Below, piece by piece: positions 24,160 through 36,224 of a DNA stretch of 64,000 nt. Under the pieces are notes generated by a model, which did no database searches, had not been told where the DNA came from, and saw only the letters and a list, made by a program, of their open reading frames with translations. Source of the stretch: Lamellibrachia satsuma (Eukaryota > Annelida > Polychaeta > Sabellida > Siboglinidae); assembly GCA_033239005.1 (NCBI GenBank), contig BSQZ01000015.1, forward strand, positions 9,374,001 to 9,438,000. The letters run 5' to 3'. Position 1 is the stretch's first letter. Every line of letters starts with the position of its first letter. A program made the position numbers and the translations under genes.

Positions 24160-25109
24160 GAAGTGACGACCGGTCTACCGGTCGGTAGAACATTTCTACC
24201 GATTTTTGCGATTTTTTTGTGGAAAAAACATTTTCTTTAATTTTATTGGTAAAATCGGCACTGTTGAGCGAAAAATCTTTCTGGTAGATCCTGTTTGACC
24301 AATGATATCGCAGCTATGCACCCTCATGATCTCTGCTGTATAATTATAGCGAGTATAACTCCCCGCCAGAACTGTTAAAATTTTTTTTTCGCTTGAGTTA
24401 TTTCTATCTGTAATTTTTAATCATTGATCGCTAGTTTCTTCACGGCACGTTGAACCGCACCTCAGCGGCTAAGCCGCGGGCACCGCCTAAGAAGGCGAAT
24501 ATGCCAATGCATACAAGGTTGCCTTCGAGGCCGATTTTCTGTAGGTCGGAAAAAGTTCGCGATCGACAAACCATGCATTTTGTCGTTCGTGCAATCGACA
24601 CTTTTCTATTGCATCTGTCCATTTAGGCAATTTATTATGATTACTGAATGTACATTATTACTTAGTAGTCGTTATAAAAAATGGTTGACTGTTAGTGTTA
24701 TACACCGCTTATAGGGAGTAACGAGGAATGCACTAATTGGCGGATTGGCGGCTACGCCTACGGCTACAAATTTTTTTTGCCTTGAACTTGGCCACTGGAA
24801 TTTGACCCGTACCCTATTTTTATTTATGTCATTTGCACATTCCAGGCAGTTTTTACATTTGTATTTATCAATCTCAGTCAGAATTGTGTATAGCTTTGTA
24901 TATTTCTTGCATGGTATTTTATTTTATTTATCAGTATTGCCTTATTTAACAGTATTTTTCTGTAATCTGTACTTTATTAAGTGCCCTTTTGTCAACATGA
25001 TGTTTCATGCTGATTTGTTCTTGTTTTTTACATTGCTGCATGCATGTCTAGCCTGCTTGTAATTATTGTTGTATAATTTTTATATATTTCTATCTTTTTA
25101 ACATTTCGG
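24160..25109. other. AT-rich intronic stretch
   Basis: I see no gene. There is a small repeat of ACCGGTCTACCGGTCGGTAGA near 24170. The 105-residue hydrophobic ORF at 24745-25062 is a by-product of T-rich sequence and resembles nothing that I know. Confidence 0.35.
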
Positions 25110-25560
25110 TATAGAATGTGCATGTTTGCGTAATTCAAATGTGGAGCGTTTTATTGTTTTCACTGCAGTTGTTTTTGTCCATTACCTTAATTTTTATGGA
25201 CCTTGCATCGTTCTTAGTATTTTTTATATGATTTATAATGTTTTGGCAATGCATTTTAGGATTTTGTATATATTATTAATTATTTATATTGTATATAATT
25301 GTCATTTCTTGTGTATTAGAAGTATATGCTGTGTATGTTTATGTAATTGAAAAGTGGAGCATCTAGCTTTTTTCACTGCTATTTCACTGCTATGTTTTTT
25401 ATCCATTACCTTAATTTGTTATGCACCTTTCATTATGCTCAGTATTTTTTACATGCATTTTAGCCTGTTGTATAATTGTGTTATTTATGTACCGATATGT
25501 ACCTTATTTAAATTGTATATAATTACCATTCCTTTTGTGTATTAAAATAATGTGTTTAGC
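25110..25560. repeat. Direct duplication, unit about 225 bp
   Basis: Shared words appear in the same order in two copies: GTGGAGC, TTTTCACTGC, TCCATTACCTTAATTT, AGTATTTTTTA, TTGTATATAATT, TTGTGTATTA. Copies start near 25118 and 25350. Divergence is moderate, and no coding potential is seen. Confidence 0.6.
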
Positions 25561-25599
25561 CATTGTGGTTAATAGTGTGGTTAATAATTTTTGTTGTAC

Positions 25600-26560
25600 G
25601 TGCTAATCTACCCCTTTTGGGCCTTCCAAACTTGGCATGTCTGATTTATACCCACTGGCCATTTTTCTTAGCTCTGCTTTTGTTTCATTACTTTTAATAT
25701 TCTTTAGTCTACCTTTGGCTCTCAAGTATTCTGTTCTCTTTGTTCGGCATTCTTCATTAAACCACGGTTTGTTATTTTTATGGTTGGTCTTTGTTGTTTT
25801 AATATGATGCTTTATATATGTTGGTTCTTTGTAAATACCAATATTCTTTGCAGTACTTATATAGATGTCACATAGATCTTTCACCAGACCATCCATTTCC
25901 CTCTGTGGTACAGAATTTAGTTGAACACTTTCTAGTTTGGCTTCTAAATTAGCAATTCTTTGAAGTTAGTTTTGTATTATTCTCTTGCTTTTCTGGCTTC
26001 CATCTTGTGTTGACTGGCTTATAATATTCGTTGGTGTTAACCGTGTTATTTACAATGTTATCAGTAACTGGGCAATTTTGGGGTTTTCCATCAAATTTTA
26101 GTGTCACCCATATGGGAGTATGCACATCAGACAAGCATTTATCAAAGGTATACATTTGAAAATTTATTAGTTTTGAGAAAAGGGAAGTGGATGCTATAGC
26201 ATATTCAACTACACTTTTACCCGAAGCATTTTGACATTTGTCGACCGAATCTTCACAGACTTTTCTGGCGAAGTTCCCTTTTTCACCGTCGATGTCATTT
26301 GTGCGATAGCCATCTGTACTGCTTCGGCGATCACTTTCTCAAACACATCATTGCACCATTCTATATCAGCCCAATAGGAATGTTCTTATGGTGGGAAATT
26401 TGCAATGTGGTGGAATATGCAACATTGTTTGTTGAAAGTATCACTGCATGGTTAGAGGGATTTAGCAAATCATTTGGATGCATCTGTGGATTTAGTTACA
26501 GTAACTGCACTCACTTTCGTATTCATACTTGGACAGGAATAATATACATTAATCCTGATT
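25600..26560 (-). mobile_element. LINE endonuclease-linker fragment
   Basis: Minus-strand frames read, from high to low coordinate: NDIDGEKGNFARKVCEDS, SGKSVVEYAIASTSLF, CLSDVHTPIWVTLKFDGKP, then KPWFNEECRTKRTEYLRAKG. SDVH is the His-containing catalytic motif of apurinic endonuclease domains, and KPWFNEEC is the usual start of the linker before RT in CR1/jockey-type elements. The RT part is missing. Frames shift near 25930 and 26160. Confidence 0.7.
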
Positions 26561-26959
26561 GTTCCCAATTGTCCGCTTTGGTCTGAAGTCACACCCACTA
26601 TGCTCGAGTGAACAGTGAGTCATATTGTCTACTCACTCAGTCAAGAGGGAATTAGCTTGTTGTTGCCAAGTATTAAATTATTTTTAACTGGGCCAAGTCA
26701 AAATTAAGCCATAAAAGGCAAAAGTGGCTCTGCCTCTCCATACATAAAGCTATTCATACTTTAGCAAGTTGCATGATGTAACCATCAAAGTAAGTTGTTT
26801 TGAAGATTTTAACAAAAGCGTACACTCTTTTATTAAAACAAGTGCACCTATGAGCTAACAAATTGTGGAAGCAGCTTGAAGATTAGAACAGAAACGGGTA
26901 TTTTGTGTTGAAGTTCATAGCTGACTATCATTAAAACCACTGTCTGTTGAACATTTCAG

Positions 26960-27092
26960 TTGATGAAGCACTGGTGGCAATGCTGGATTCAGATAAAGTT
27001 GAGGTTGTGTTCACTGCTTGTGGTGTCCTCATTAACCTTATGGCTGACGAAGATAAGAGACCCACCTTAAAGAAGATGGATGGAATCAGAAA
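26960..27092 (+). CDS. ARMC2: ARMC2, internal exon (third from the end)
   Basis: The acceptor CATTTCAG precedes an exon reading VDEALVAMLDSDKVEVVFTA, then CGVLINLMADEDKRPTLKKM and DGIRK. It ends at the strong donor AA/GTAAGT in phase 2. The CGVLINL core corresponds to the CGVLLNL armadillo helix of vertebrate ARMC2. The phase-1 end of the exon at 18373 and the phase-2 entry at 35599 both fit, so the reading frame is continuous through the splice. Confidence 0.92.
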
Positions 27093-27449
27093 GTAAGTGG
27101 AACTGTTTTCTCGTCTGGGATGAGCATTTTGCTTTTGTTAACGTTTGCAATACAGTTATGCATTTTCCTATTTCAAACACTTTTGCAGTACTTTTCTGCC
27201 CTGTGATATAGTGTATATTGCAATATTTAATAATAAAAAGAAATTATTCAACACATGCATTTTCTATCACACAGACAAATAATACAATACACACCAATCA
27301 CATGAAAACGAACACTCCTTGCAGTACTAAAAATTAAGCATTGCATCCATCTCTGGCAGCAATTCCATGAATAGTAATGTTAGGCTAGCAGCAAACCTAG
27401 AAGCGTGGTTATCTTTTTCATGTGTTCTTCCTCCTTGTTCCCTGCTGTA

Positions 27450-27770
27450 CAGGGGTGAGGGTCAGGTAAAGTATTGTCGAGCCACTCTTTCTGTTCTTTC
27501 TTTCCATTGTTTTCTATCGGCTGCCCCCTCTCTCCGTCTTTCATCTTCCCCCAATCTTCTTATGTCCCTCCTCACGCAGTCCTCCCATCTCAGTTGTGGC
27601 CTTCCCTTTTCCTGCGTCCTTGATGTTTTTCCACCTTTGCTCTTTTTGCTAGTTTTGCTTGCATCCATTCTTACTAGGTGGCCTGCCCATCTCATCCTGC
27701 TTCTCACCAATCTTCCTGTTAGGCTGCATTGCATCTGAACCTCTTTCCTCAGGTCGTGTTTCATGTTAAA
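27450..27770 (-). mobile_element. LINE C-terminal fragment
   Basis: The minus-strand reading GRLVRSRMRWAGHLVRMD, then KGRPQLRWEDCVRRDIRRLG and WKERTERVARQYF, is the terminal domain found after the reverse transcriptase in RTE/L1-type LINEs (RxRWxGHxxRM ... GRPxxRWEDCVxxD). The catalytic RT domain is absent, so this is a 3' fragment. Confidence 0.75.
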
Positions 27771-28164
27771 TGAAAATCTAAAGTAGACATTATTTGATGT
27801 GTGCTAACACATGCACTACTTCCGTAGTGCATAGTGTACCAACATGGAATGGAAATGATTTCTAAGTGAACTAATTTGGCTTTCTCTTGTTCCCTATTAA
27901 AAAGTTGTATTTTTTATTAATTGTTTTAATTTTTGTCAAATTGGTCATGGTACATATCAAAATTATAGTTTCCATTTGACTTTTTGACCTTCAAAATAAT
28001 GGCAAATACAAAATTCAAGGGTATGATCATGAAAAAAATAAATGATAGTGAAAGTGTTCATCAAGTTGGTAGTTTTCTTCTAATCACAACTATTTAGATT
28101 TTGGTAGCCTCATCAGGAAATTCTGGGATGACCAGTTCTTCTTCAGCTGGCCAGTTGGAAGGGA

Positions 28165-28780
28165 TGTGAGCAAGAACTGATAGATCATCTCAATAGCATA
28201 GACACTACAGGCAGTATAAAGTTCACATGTGAAGAAGAGAGCTAAAAGTCCCTGCCTTTCCTGGACACACTTATGGTATGAAAGGAGGATGGAACAGTGA
28301 AACTCTTCATTTATCAGAAGAAGACCCACACAGACCAGTATCTGAATTTTTTTTCTCATCATCCACATGTCATCAAAACGGTGGAGCACATCACCAAGGC
28401 ACTAGAAAGATGTGAGTACCCAAGTTGGACAATAAAGAAGATGAAAGAACACCAAAGTCAGAAAGAAAGGACCAAGGAAAGGAAGCCGAAGAACGCCCGT
28501 ATGTCAAAGGAGTAACAAAACCTGTACAGCATATATTAAAATGTTACTATAGCTGTGAGACCACATCTTAGCATCAGGAGAATACTAGTGCATCCAAAGG
28601 ACAAAGTGGAAAACAACAGAAAGACAGACTGTGTACACCATATCCCTTATAAGAATTGCAGTCACACCTACATTGGCAAAACAGGGAGAACATTTGGAAC
28701 AAGACTTAGCACAAGAAGGAGGTTCAGACCATCACCACCAGACGGTTTATCTATGAGCAAAAGAAAGAGTCAGTGATGGT
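28165..28780 (+). mobile_element. Penelope-like element fragment (RT C-terminus plus GIY-YIG)
   Basis: Plus-strand frames read DHLNSIDTTGSIKFTCEEES, SLPFLDTLMV, KLFIYQKKTHTDQYLNFFSH, then VHPKDKVENNRKTDCVHHIP and HTYIGKTGRTFGTRL. The THTDQYLNFxSHH box and GIY-YIG (here HTYIG) are hallmarks of EN+ Penelope-like elements. The RT palm is lost. Stops follow FTCEEES and LMV. It differs in sequence from the copy at 6409-7930, so it is a second lineage. Confidence 0.82.
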
Positions 28781-28876
28781 ACTGCATAAGTCTGCAATTA
28801 CACATGATCTAGACAAATTAGTTAAATGGTCTGAAAAATGGCAGATGTTATTAAATTTTGGGAAATGTAAATGCCT
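28781..28876 (+). mobile_element. CR1-like LINE shard
   Basis: It encodes LDKLVKWSEKWQMLLNFGKC, nearly identical to positions 42617-42695 of the CR1-like copy at 41945-43300. It ends exactly at a (TG)n-rich microsatellite. Confidence 0.8.
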
Positions 28877-29100
28877 AATATATGTGTGCGTGCATGTGTG
28901 CGTGCATGTGTGCGTGCATGTGTGCATCTGTGTGTGTGTGTGTGTGTGTGTGCGTACGTGTGTGCGTGTCTGTGTGTTTATGTATGTGCATGCGTGCGTG
29001 CGTGCGTGCGTGTCTGTGTGTGGTTCTGTGTGTGTGTGTCTGTGTGTGTCTGTGTGGGTGTCTGTTGGGTGTTTGACGGGTGGATGCATGCATGCATGTA
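28877..29100. repeat. TG/TGCG-rich microsatellite
   Basis: Mixed (TGTGCG), (TGCATGTGTGCG) and (TG)n tracts over 220 bp. The 155-159 residue ORFs on both strands come from this tract and are not genes. Confidence 0.95.
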
Positions 29101-29235
29101 ATAAAATAATAATAAAGTTCCTAATACTGATCCTTGTGGTACCCCACCTCAAAAGTGATTTCCAGTTTGAAACCACCCAATCTTCTACAACACATGTTCT
29201 ATCTATTGATTTTGCCATTCCTGATACCATGAACT
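29101..29235 (-). mobile_element. CR1-like LINE shard, inverted
   Basis: The minus strand reads IDRTCVVEDWVVSNWKS, then (after a one-base shift) GGVPQGSVLG, matching the TDRRQRVVVDGEVSNWKS..GVPQGSVLG stretch of the CR1-like copy at 41945-43300. It faces the opposite way from the shard at 28781-28876, with the microsatellite between. Confidence 0.75.
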
Positions 29236-29854
29236 TTTAATTTAAGTAGTAGTTTTTTTAGTTTTGTGTTGGTTTGTGGAGTGATAATAACATATTGGGG
29301 CTCGCCCCAATTAAGTCTAACCTCTCTATTTCCGCACAACGTCTGGGAAAGTCGCCTTTACACCAAAGTGATGGAGTAAAACATTTAAAGCCAGTTGAAA
29401 TAACAAAGACTTAATATCGCCCAACATATCAAACACAGTGTCACGACCTGGCAAAACTGTTGTTGCACCAGTAATGGTTGTGCTACCTGACCGCCTGTTC
29501 AGGTTGGATGGTCGTGTTCAGTCTCATTCATTTCTGGAAATAATGTCACAGCGACCCTCTGATGGCCTGACTTTGAAAAGATTTCCTTGGTGACATGGAA
29601 CTTGAGCAGGCTGAAAAGCAGTGAACAAAAGACAGTATCAAGGCAGTGACTGCAAACAATATGACTTGACGTGGAGTGCCTTCAGGAAAAAAGTATTTGA
29701 CTACGAAGAGACCAACCTAACATCTGGTACATCAGTGACACAATATTCGTAATAGAATTTGCCACCCCAAGCTGTGGGGAGGTCTAACACTGATGTGTGA
29801 GTTGTGAACACGTATAGCCCCTCGTCTCATCGTGTACACTATGTAAAAATTCTG

Positions 29855-32235
29855 CATTGACTGACCACTTCTATCAAGAACTGGAGTTACCATACCACCT
29901 GCTCGACCTCGTGATAACACGAAATTCGCATGACTGCATCGTATCTGTCGTATCAGTAGAAACTCTGTTAACCGACCATCATGTGATCAAGTGCGACCTT
30001 GTCACAGTGAAACCGAGACGGCCAAGAAAAAAGATCAGCTACAGGAAATATGCTGCAATTGATAACGCTAAGTTTGTCACAGACTTGAGAACATCGTGAC
30101 TGCTAACCGACCCAAGCGACTGCATAGCAGGACTGTCTCTCCAATACAATACCACTATCGCAGAGTTGATCAATACTCACGCACCGCTCACCACCCATGT
30201 TATCACCATCCGCCCCGTGACACCCTGGTACAACAAAGAACTTTCAGATGTGAAGCGACAACTTCGACGAGTGCAGCAGCGGTGGTGAAAGACGTGGCTA
30301 GTTGTACATAGAGATATTTTCCCAACTCTGCGAGACCTCTACAAAAACAACTAGAGACGGCTAAATCCTCGTTTTACTGTCAGAAAATCCAAAATCCAAA
30401 GTCTGCACGTGACATGAAAGCTATGTATATTGAGTCACGAACAACATCGTGGGGTGCAAATTACCACCGATGCTTCCCCAGAATAATGGCTCGCACACGG
30501 ATTTGGCGGAACATTTTCTTGTATATTTCTTCGACAAGACTGTGAAAATCCGCCGCTCGTTGAATCACTATGACGCTCCTCCACCGTTGCTGCTAATCGA
30601 CAACAATCACGAACATTGCACTCAGTCAGCATTCACATCGACAACAGCCATCACTATCATCCGACTTGTGAACAAATGCCCTCGCAAATCTTGCTATCTC
30701 AACCCTTTGCCGACTGCACTGTTGAAGACAAACATTAACATCATCGCACCAAATCTAGCCAGCATCATTAATCTATCGCTGGAATCTGCAACAGTTCTAT
30801 CTGACATGCGCAAGTCACACCACTGCTGAAGAAAACTGGCAAATGACATTAAGAACTACCGCCCAATTTCAAACCTCAGCTTTGTTTCAAAGCTGTGGGA
30901 GAGGCATGTCGCGATTGACCTTCGGCGCTACATCGACAAAAACAAACTTCTCGACCCATTCCAGAGTGCATATCACCCACATCATAGCACCGAAACAGCT
31001 CCTGTCCGTATTCACAACGACATCATACAGGCACTTGATTATCAAAAGGGAGTAGTATTCGTTCTACTCTACCTTACTGCGGCATTCAACACCGTGGATC
31101 ATGTCATGCTACTGCAGCAGATGCATTCGATCGGCATATGAGGCCCAGCACTAGCATGGATGTCCAACAGGATGATGGCGATAAAAAATTGGCGATGCCA
31201 TGTCTCGTCAACGACAGTTATGTTATGGTATTCCACAGGGGTCGGTTCTTGGGCTCCTGTTGTTTACTATATACTGCCAGCCTATTAGCGTGATATTCGC
31301 CAAGCATAACGTTAAGTATCACTTGTACGCTGACGATAAACAGCTGTACTCGGAATTCCCTGGGAACAACCCAGCGAGGCAGAGGATGCTATCCAAAGAA
31401 TCGAGCGATGCACAGTTGATGTCAAACGATGGATGATGGACCATCACTTAATGCTAAATGAGGCCAAGACAGAGGCAGTTGTTTTCTGTACGCCTTGCTG
31501 TAAAGCTTCTCCAACTGTTGATACAATCAACGTATGTGGGCGTGACATAACACCACAATCATTTGTGAGAGATATAGGCATCTTCATGGACAACATTTTG
31601 TGTATGTTGACACAAATCGCTCGCACGTGTCAGGGGGCGTATTTCCAACTGCACAAGATCGCAAAAATAAAAAAATGCTTAATGACCCATTCCTGCAAGA
31701 CGATCGTATATGCGCTTGTTACATCCAGACTGGATTATGGAAATGCTGTGCTGTTTGGAGTAAACGTGCGTTTAATTCAGGAACTTCAAATTGTGCAAAA
31801 TTTTATGGCTCGCCTAATAACGTGAAAGCGGCGCCGTGACCATCACATCACGCCCACCCTCATTACGCTTCACTGGCTGATTCTCTCGAATCGTTTAAGT
31901 CTCAACTTAAGACACACCTTTTAAGACAGTATTTGAAGATTATTTATAGAACCTTTTTACAGTAACTATTAGATATCGTTACTAACATATTTGTTCTTTT
32001 ATTGCATTTTAATTATTTATTTGTATTACTTGATTTTAAAGCAGTGTGTACTCAATATTTAGCCGATCCTTTTTGTTATATCAGTTATTTATTTACAAAT
32101 GTATATGTAAATTCCTTATTATATCCTTTTTTGTAGTGATTATGTTTTACAAATGTTGTATTTTAAGCACCTCTGAACAGGTTTTATATCTGTATATGTG
32201 GCGCTATACAAATAAAAGTTATTATTATTATTAGT
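29855..32235 (+). mobile_element. L2/CR1-like LINE, degenerate
   Basis: It starts in the endonuclease C-terminus (LDLVITRNSHD, LLTDHHVIKC). RT frames follow: KNYRPISNLSFVSKLWE, FQSAYHPHHSTETAPVRIHN, VLLYLTAAFNTVDHVMLL (AFNT where AFDT is usual), GIPQGSVLGLLLFTIY, YHLYADDKQLYSEFP (YADD intact), RWMMDHHLMLNEAKTEA and SRLDYGNAVLFG. Frameshifts and stops occur throughout. It closes with GCGCTATACAAATAAAAG and TTATTATTATTA. Family and tail match the copy at 14890-17665. Confidence 0.82.
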
Positions 32236-32379
32236 TACTCACTATGCATGGCTTATTTGCCTGCAACACGCAAGTCGTCATCAGACATTGTGGACAGGTT
32301 GGCTGACTGACAGCACTGCTCCTGCCGACTCCAAATGAATGGTTGTAGTGTACAATTAAATTGATTTCGTACTCTATAT

Positions 32380-33210
32380 GCAGGAAGCTAAACTGTTGTT
32401 CCGCAATGTGCGCTCACACAGTGTCACCACTCTGAGCTCTGATCATAAACCCATAGTCGCTAGGTTCATATACCTGCAACGAAAACATTCAAGACAACAT
32501 AAAACTTGGCAATCATATGATGTGTCTCACCTTGTATCAGCTTGCCTATAAAGAAAACATCCACCAGCCAAGTGAAGAACCAAACAAGATACTCACAGAC
32601 AACACAAGTTAAAGCAACTGTCGCAGAGATTGTAGGCACGATAGCAAACAATGGAGAGAAACATCTCACATATGACCCCACAGTTGCCAAACTGTCAGCA
32701 TGGCAGAGGAAACTGTGGTTGCGTATCGAAGCATGGACTGGACCCAAATAAGAGCTGAGAGAAAGAAACTCCTGTGCCAAATCAAACTTGCAAGAGAAAT
32801 AACATCCACTAATGTAATGACTGCAAGATGGTGTTCAGAACCATGAACGTCATTCGAGCCACCACCCACCCTCCACCTCTGTGTGTACATGACACAGCAG
32901 GCCAGTACATGGGCACTGATCAGGGCAAGGCGAACACTTTCCGGCATTAGTTTGAACAGCAGTTCAAAGATCCCATTTATCCAGCCTGTAACATCGGAAG
33001 AGGTTGAGAGAGTGGTCAAATCGCAGCTGAATGGCCGTGCAACTGGGCCCGGTGGGATCAACAATGAGCTACTGAAGTATGTTGGAGATGCCATTTCGAC
33101 TGCCATCTCACATACCATCACCACAGTGGTTGAGACCCATACCTCATTTGATGCAGTGGGCAAAGGCATCCTTGTGACACTGCCAAAACTCAAGAAACAG
33201 CTCTTTACTG
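32380..33210 (+). mobile_element. LINE remnant, endonuclease C-terminus to RT start
   Basis: Frames read SLSSDHKPIVARFIYLQRKH, then AGQYMGTDQGKANTF and VTSEEVERVVKSQLNGRATG followed by PGGINNELLKYVGDA. The LSSDH and NGRATGPGGINNELLKY (usually KATGPDxIxxE) boxes mark a non-LTR retrotransposon. Everything after the first RT box is absent. Confidence 0.65.
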
Positions 33211-33424
33211 TGTCCATTATATTTCATCATTTGTAAGAAATGTGGAAACAGACACACACAAAAAGCTGTTCGTTATCCAACTGTAACCAAGTCTGTTTTG
33301 TTGGCATCAGAAGGGGAATGCACCACCTGTTCATTCTTTCACCACAAACAATGATTATTAATGTGCTTGTTTTGAATTGAGTAATTTCAATAAAAGTGTG
33401 AAGATAAACTAACCATTTCTTCAC

Positions 33425-33466
33425 AATATATATATATATCAGTTACACTATATATATATATATATG

Positions 33467-33527
<61 letters not shown>

Positions 33528-33643
33528 CATTTGTTTGGGGATTTTCTCAAAATTATATAAGTTGGCATATGGTGGGTATTTTTTTATATTTACAACAAAA
33601 AAATCATGAAATGTCATCAAATAATATATATATATATATATAC

Positions 33644-33674
<31 letters not shown>

Positions 33675-33757
33675 GTGTAACTGATGATGCCACAAGTTAT
33701 TTTCGTTAACATGAACAAATTACATTTGTTACAGATAAGCTTGAAATGTGACGTTAC

Positions 33758-33827
<70 letters not shown>

Positions 33828-33899
33828 GTAACGTCACATTTAAAGCATATCTGTAACAAATGTAATTTGTTCATGTTTAACTTGTGGATCATCAATACT

Positions 33900-33964
<65 letters not shown>

Positions 33965-34044
33965 TAACTGATTATGCCACAAGTTATTTTCGTTAACATG
34001 AACAAATTACATTTGTTACAGATATGCTTTAAATGTGACGTTAC

Positions 34045-34080
<36 letters not shown>

Positions 34081-34208
34081 GTAACGTCACATTTCAAGCT
34101 TATCTGTAACAAATGTAATATATAAGTTGGCATATGGTGGGTATTTTTTTATATTTACAAAAAACAATCATGAAATGTCATCAAATAATATATATATATA
34201 TATATACA

Positions 34209-34270
<62 letters not shown>

Positions 34271-34357
34271 TGATGACATTTCATGATTGTTTTTGTAAAT
34301 ATAAAAAAATACCCACCATATGCCAACTTATATAATTTTGAGAAAATCCCCAAACAA

Positions 34358-34400
<43 letters not shown>

Positions 34401-34447
34401 TATATATATATATATATAGTGTAACTTATATATCTATATATATATAA

Positions 34448-34492
<45 letters not shown>

Positions 34493-34590
34493 TAACTGAT
34501 GATGCCACAAGTTATATTCGTTAACATGAACAAATTACATCTGTTACAGATATGCTTGAAATGTGATGTTTTTAGTGATGTTTTACATTA
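33425..34590. repeat. Alternating inverted-repeat array separated by (AT)n tracts
   Basis: Two non-AT blocks recur. Block B (key words AACTGATGATGCCACAAG, GTTAACATGAACAAATTACA, TGTGACGTTACAGGTAT) appears five times with alternating orientation: + at 33675, - at 33823, + at 33961, - at 34075 (shortened), + at 34487. Block A (GTTGGCATATGGTGGGTA, CATGAAATGTCATCAAATAA) appears + at 33525, + at 34118 (shortened, fused to block B) and - at 34262. All joints are pure (AT)n. Each neighbouring pair forms a near-perfect hairpin. Confidence 0.9.
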
Positions 34591-35598
34591 TTGTTAACAA
34601 AACATAATGGTCATTTCTAATATTGACATTTCTCCTTAAATAGCCGCCACAAAGCCCTCGAATCTGCATTTGTAACATGATTACGCCAACTCTAAGCTAA
34701 GCACATGGCGTGGCATGTTGAGAAACGTTTAATTTGTCCGTTTTCCAGCGGGGTCTTGGGTGGGTCACCAGCAACTGAAGGCTTCCGTTACACTCAATGG
34801 TAGAATAAAATAAAATAATTCTGATATTTGCAATTTTAAGAACATGATTCATTTAGGTAGGCAACATACTGCAGTGATGCAGTAACTCAATGCACACACA
34901 TGATCGTTACTATGGAAGCATCATCAGCATTTCCAAGAAATTGGGGATTTCCAAAAGGACTGGTTTTTAAAGGATGAATTGGCAAAATACAACATTAGTG
35001 CTGCATGATTATTTGTGGTGTCGATGTTCAGTTTAATATTTCCTATAGCATGTTGTGAGAAAAAAATCAATTGACACGTTACCTACTGTAGCCAAATGTG
35101 CATAAATAGTTGTGATGCCATGTAATTTTATTCTTCAGTTACAACATGATCAATGTTTAATTAGATATATACAAGCTGAAAGTCTTAACACATACCAGCC
35201 CGCCTGATATAGCGGCGCCACTTGTTGACATCCAGGTTTTTTTTATTTGGGTGTGTTGTAAACTACTTAAACCATATTTTTAAAAGTCGTGGTGACAGAA
35301 ATATATGCATAAAACCTCTAGAGTTACGTTGTCATCATATAGTGCCTATAATGTGAAAGAAACATAGTCCAGGACACTTGCACAGTCCATGTGGAAATCA
35401 TGTGTGAATTACACTTTCCGTCATCCCCGGAGTGAAGGTCTCCATGATTATATACACATCAGATGTTTCCATTCAAAACGTAATCCTGTTTGTTTTATAT
35501 CATACTATCTTCTTATATGCCAAATACTTAAACTCTAATCATTTAATTGCAATACAGTGAAAACTGTGTACCTACATTTGAAGTTGTATGTGCTGTAG

Positions 35599-35759
35599 AC
35601 TGACAGATGTGTTGCGGGACTGGGGCCCACAGGACTGGCAGTTGGCAAGCATGGTATGCCAGACCCTGTGGAACTTCAGCGGCAAGATCACAAGCACCAA
35701 TGCATGCTTTGGAGAGAAAGAAACACATGACCTGTCTGAGCTATTGCTTGAATACCTTG
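35599..35759 (+). CDS. ARMC2: ARMC2, penultimate exon
   Basis: The acceptor TGTGCTGTAG precedes an exon whose first base completes the Lys codon from 27092. It reads LTDVLRDWGPQDWQLASMVC, QTLWNFSGKITSTNACFGEK and ETHDLSELLLEYL, and ends CTTG/GTAAGC in phase 1. The DWQLASMVCQTLWNFS stretch is the most conserved signature of the ARMC2 C-terminus (vertebrate form DWQLACLVCKTLWNFS). No stop or frameshift is seen, so the gene looks functional. Confidence 0.95.
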
Positions 35760-36224
35760 GTAAGCATCCTCATGTCTGCTTTGTGGTGTTATCCCAAAAC
35801 ATCTCATTATATCTTTGAATGGATTGGACATTCCAGTTTCTTGGAATGTCACATCTGACATGGTAAATTTCTCTCAAAAACCTTTTTGTATTCTTTCCGA
35901 ATATTTTGTCTGACATTGGTCATATTTTGTCTGACATTGGTCATAATTTGTATCTTAATTATGTTTGCACATAATATAGTCAGGGTCTCAACTTGCATTT
36001 GGCACTATTTTCTTAAATATTGTTTAAGTGTATTAAGTCTGCTTTAGTAAGAAAAGATGTAATGTACATAATGTTAAAAATATTGGACACATTGGCTGAA
36101 AACTCGTAATTGTTTCACTTACTGGTAGAATAAACAACAGGCAGATTGGATGAGAAGAATTATTGTTCCACATATCTACTGTTGTGGAAATAAATTTTTT
36201 TATTGAGTTTATATTTTATCAATT

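Larger units (their letters stand above)
18374..26959 (+). other. ARMC2: ARMC2 intron of about 8.6 kb, loaded with retroelements
   Basis: It begins GTAGGT and ends TTTCAG. It contains a CR1-like RT fragment turned minisatellite (18620-19130), two small minus-strand LINE fragments (20530-21240), an RTE-like LINE with an inserted SINE (21245-24156), a direct duplication (25110-25560) and a minus-strand LINE endonuclease fragment (25600-26560). Confidence 0.8.
27093..35598 (+). other. ARMC2: ARMC2 intron of about 8.5 kb, loaded with retroelements
   Basis: It begins GTAAGT and ends GTGCTGTAG. It contains a LINE C-terminal piece, a Penelope-like fragment, CR1 shards around a microsatellite, an L2-like LINE, another LINE remnant and the palindromic AT array. 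The stretch 34600-35598 just before the next exon shows nothing that I can name. Confidence 0.8.

Noticed and set aside
24745..25545. Hydrophobic ORFs (105, 74 and 63 residues) resembling membrane proteins.
   Set aside because: They fall in T-rich DNA with a direct duplication and end in unrelated frames; no homology or splice context was seen.
28751..29240. 155-159 residue ORFs of Cys/Val or His/Thr repeats on both strands.
   Set aside because: They are produced by the TG/TGCG microsatellite; neither has a start context or a domain.
33387..34353. ORFs of repeated IYIYIYIY.
   Set aside because: They come from (AT)n tracts within the palindromic array.
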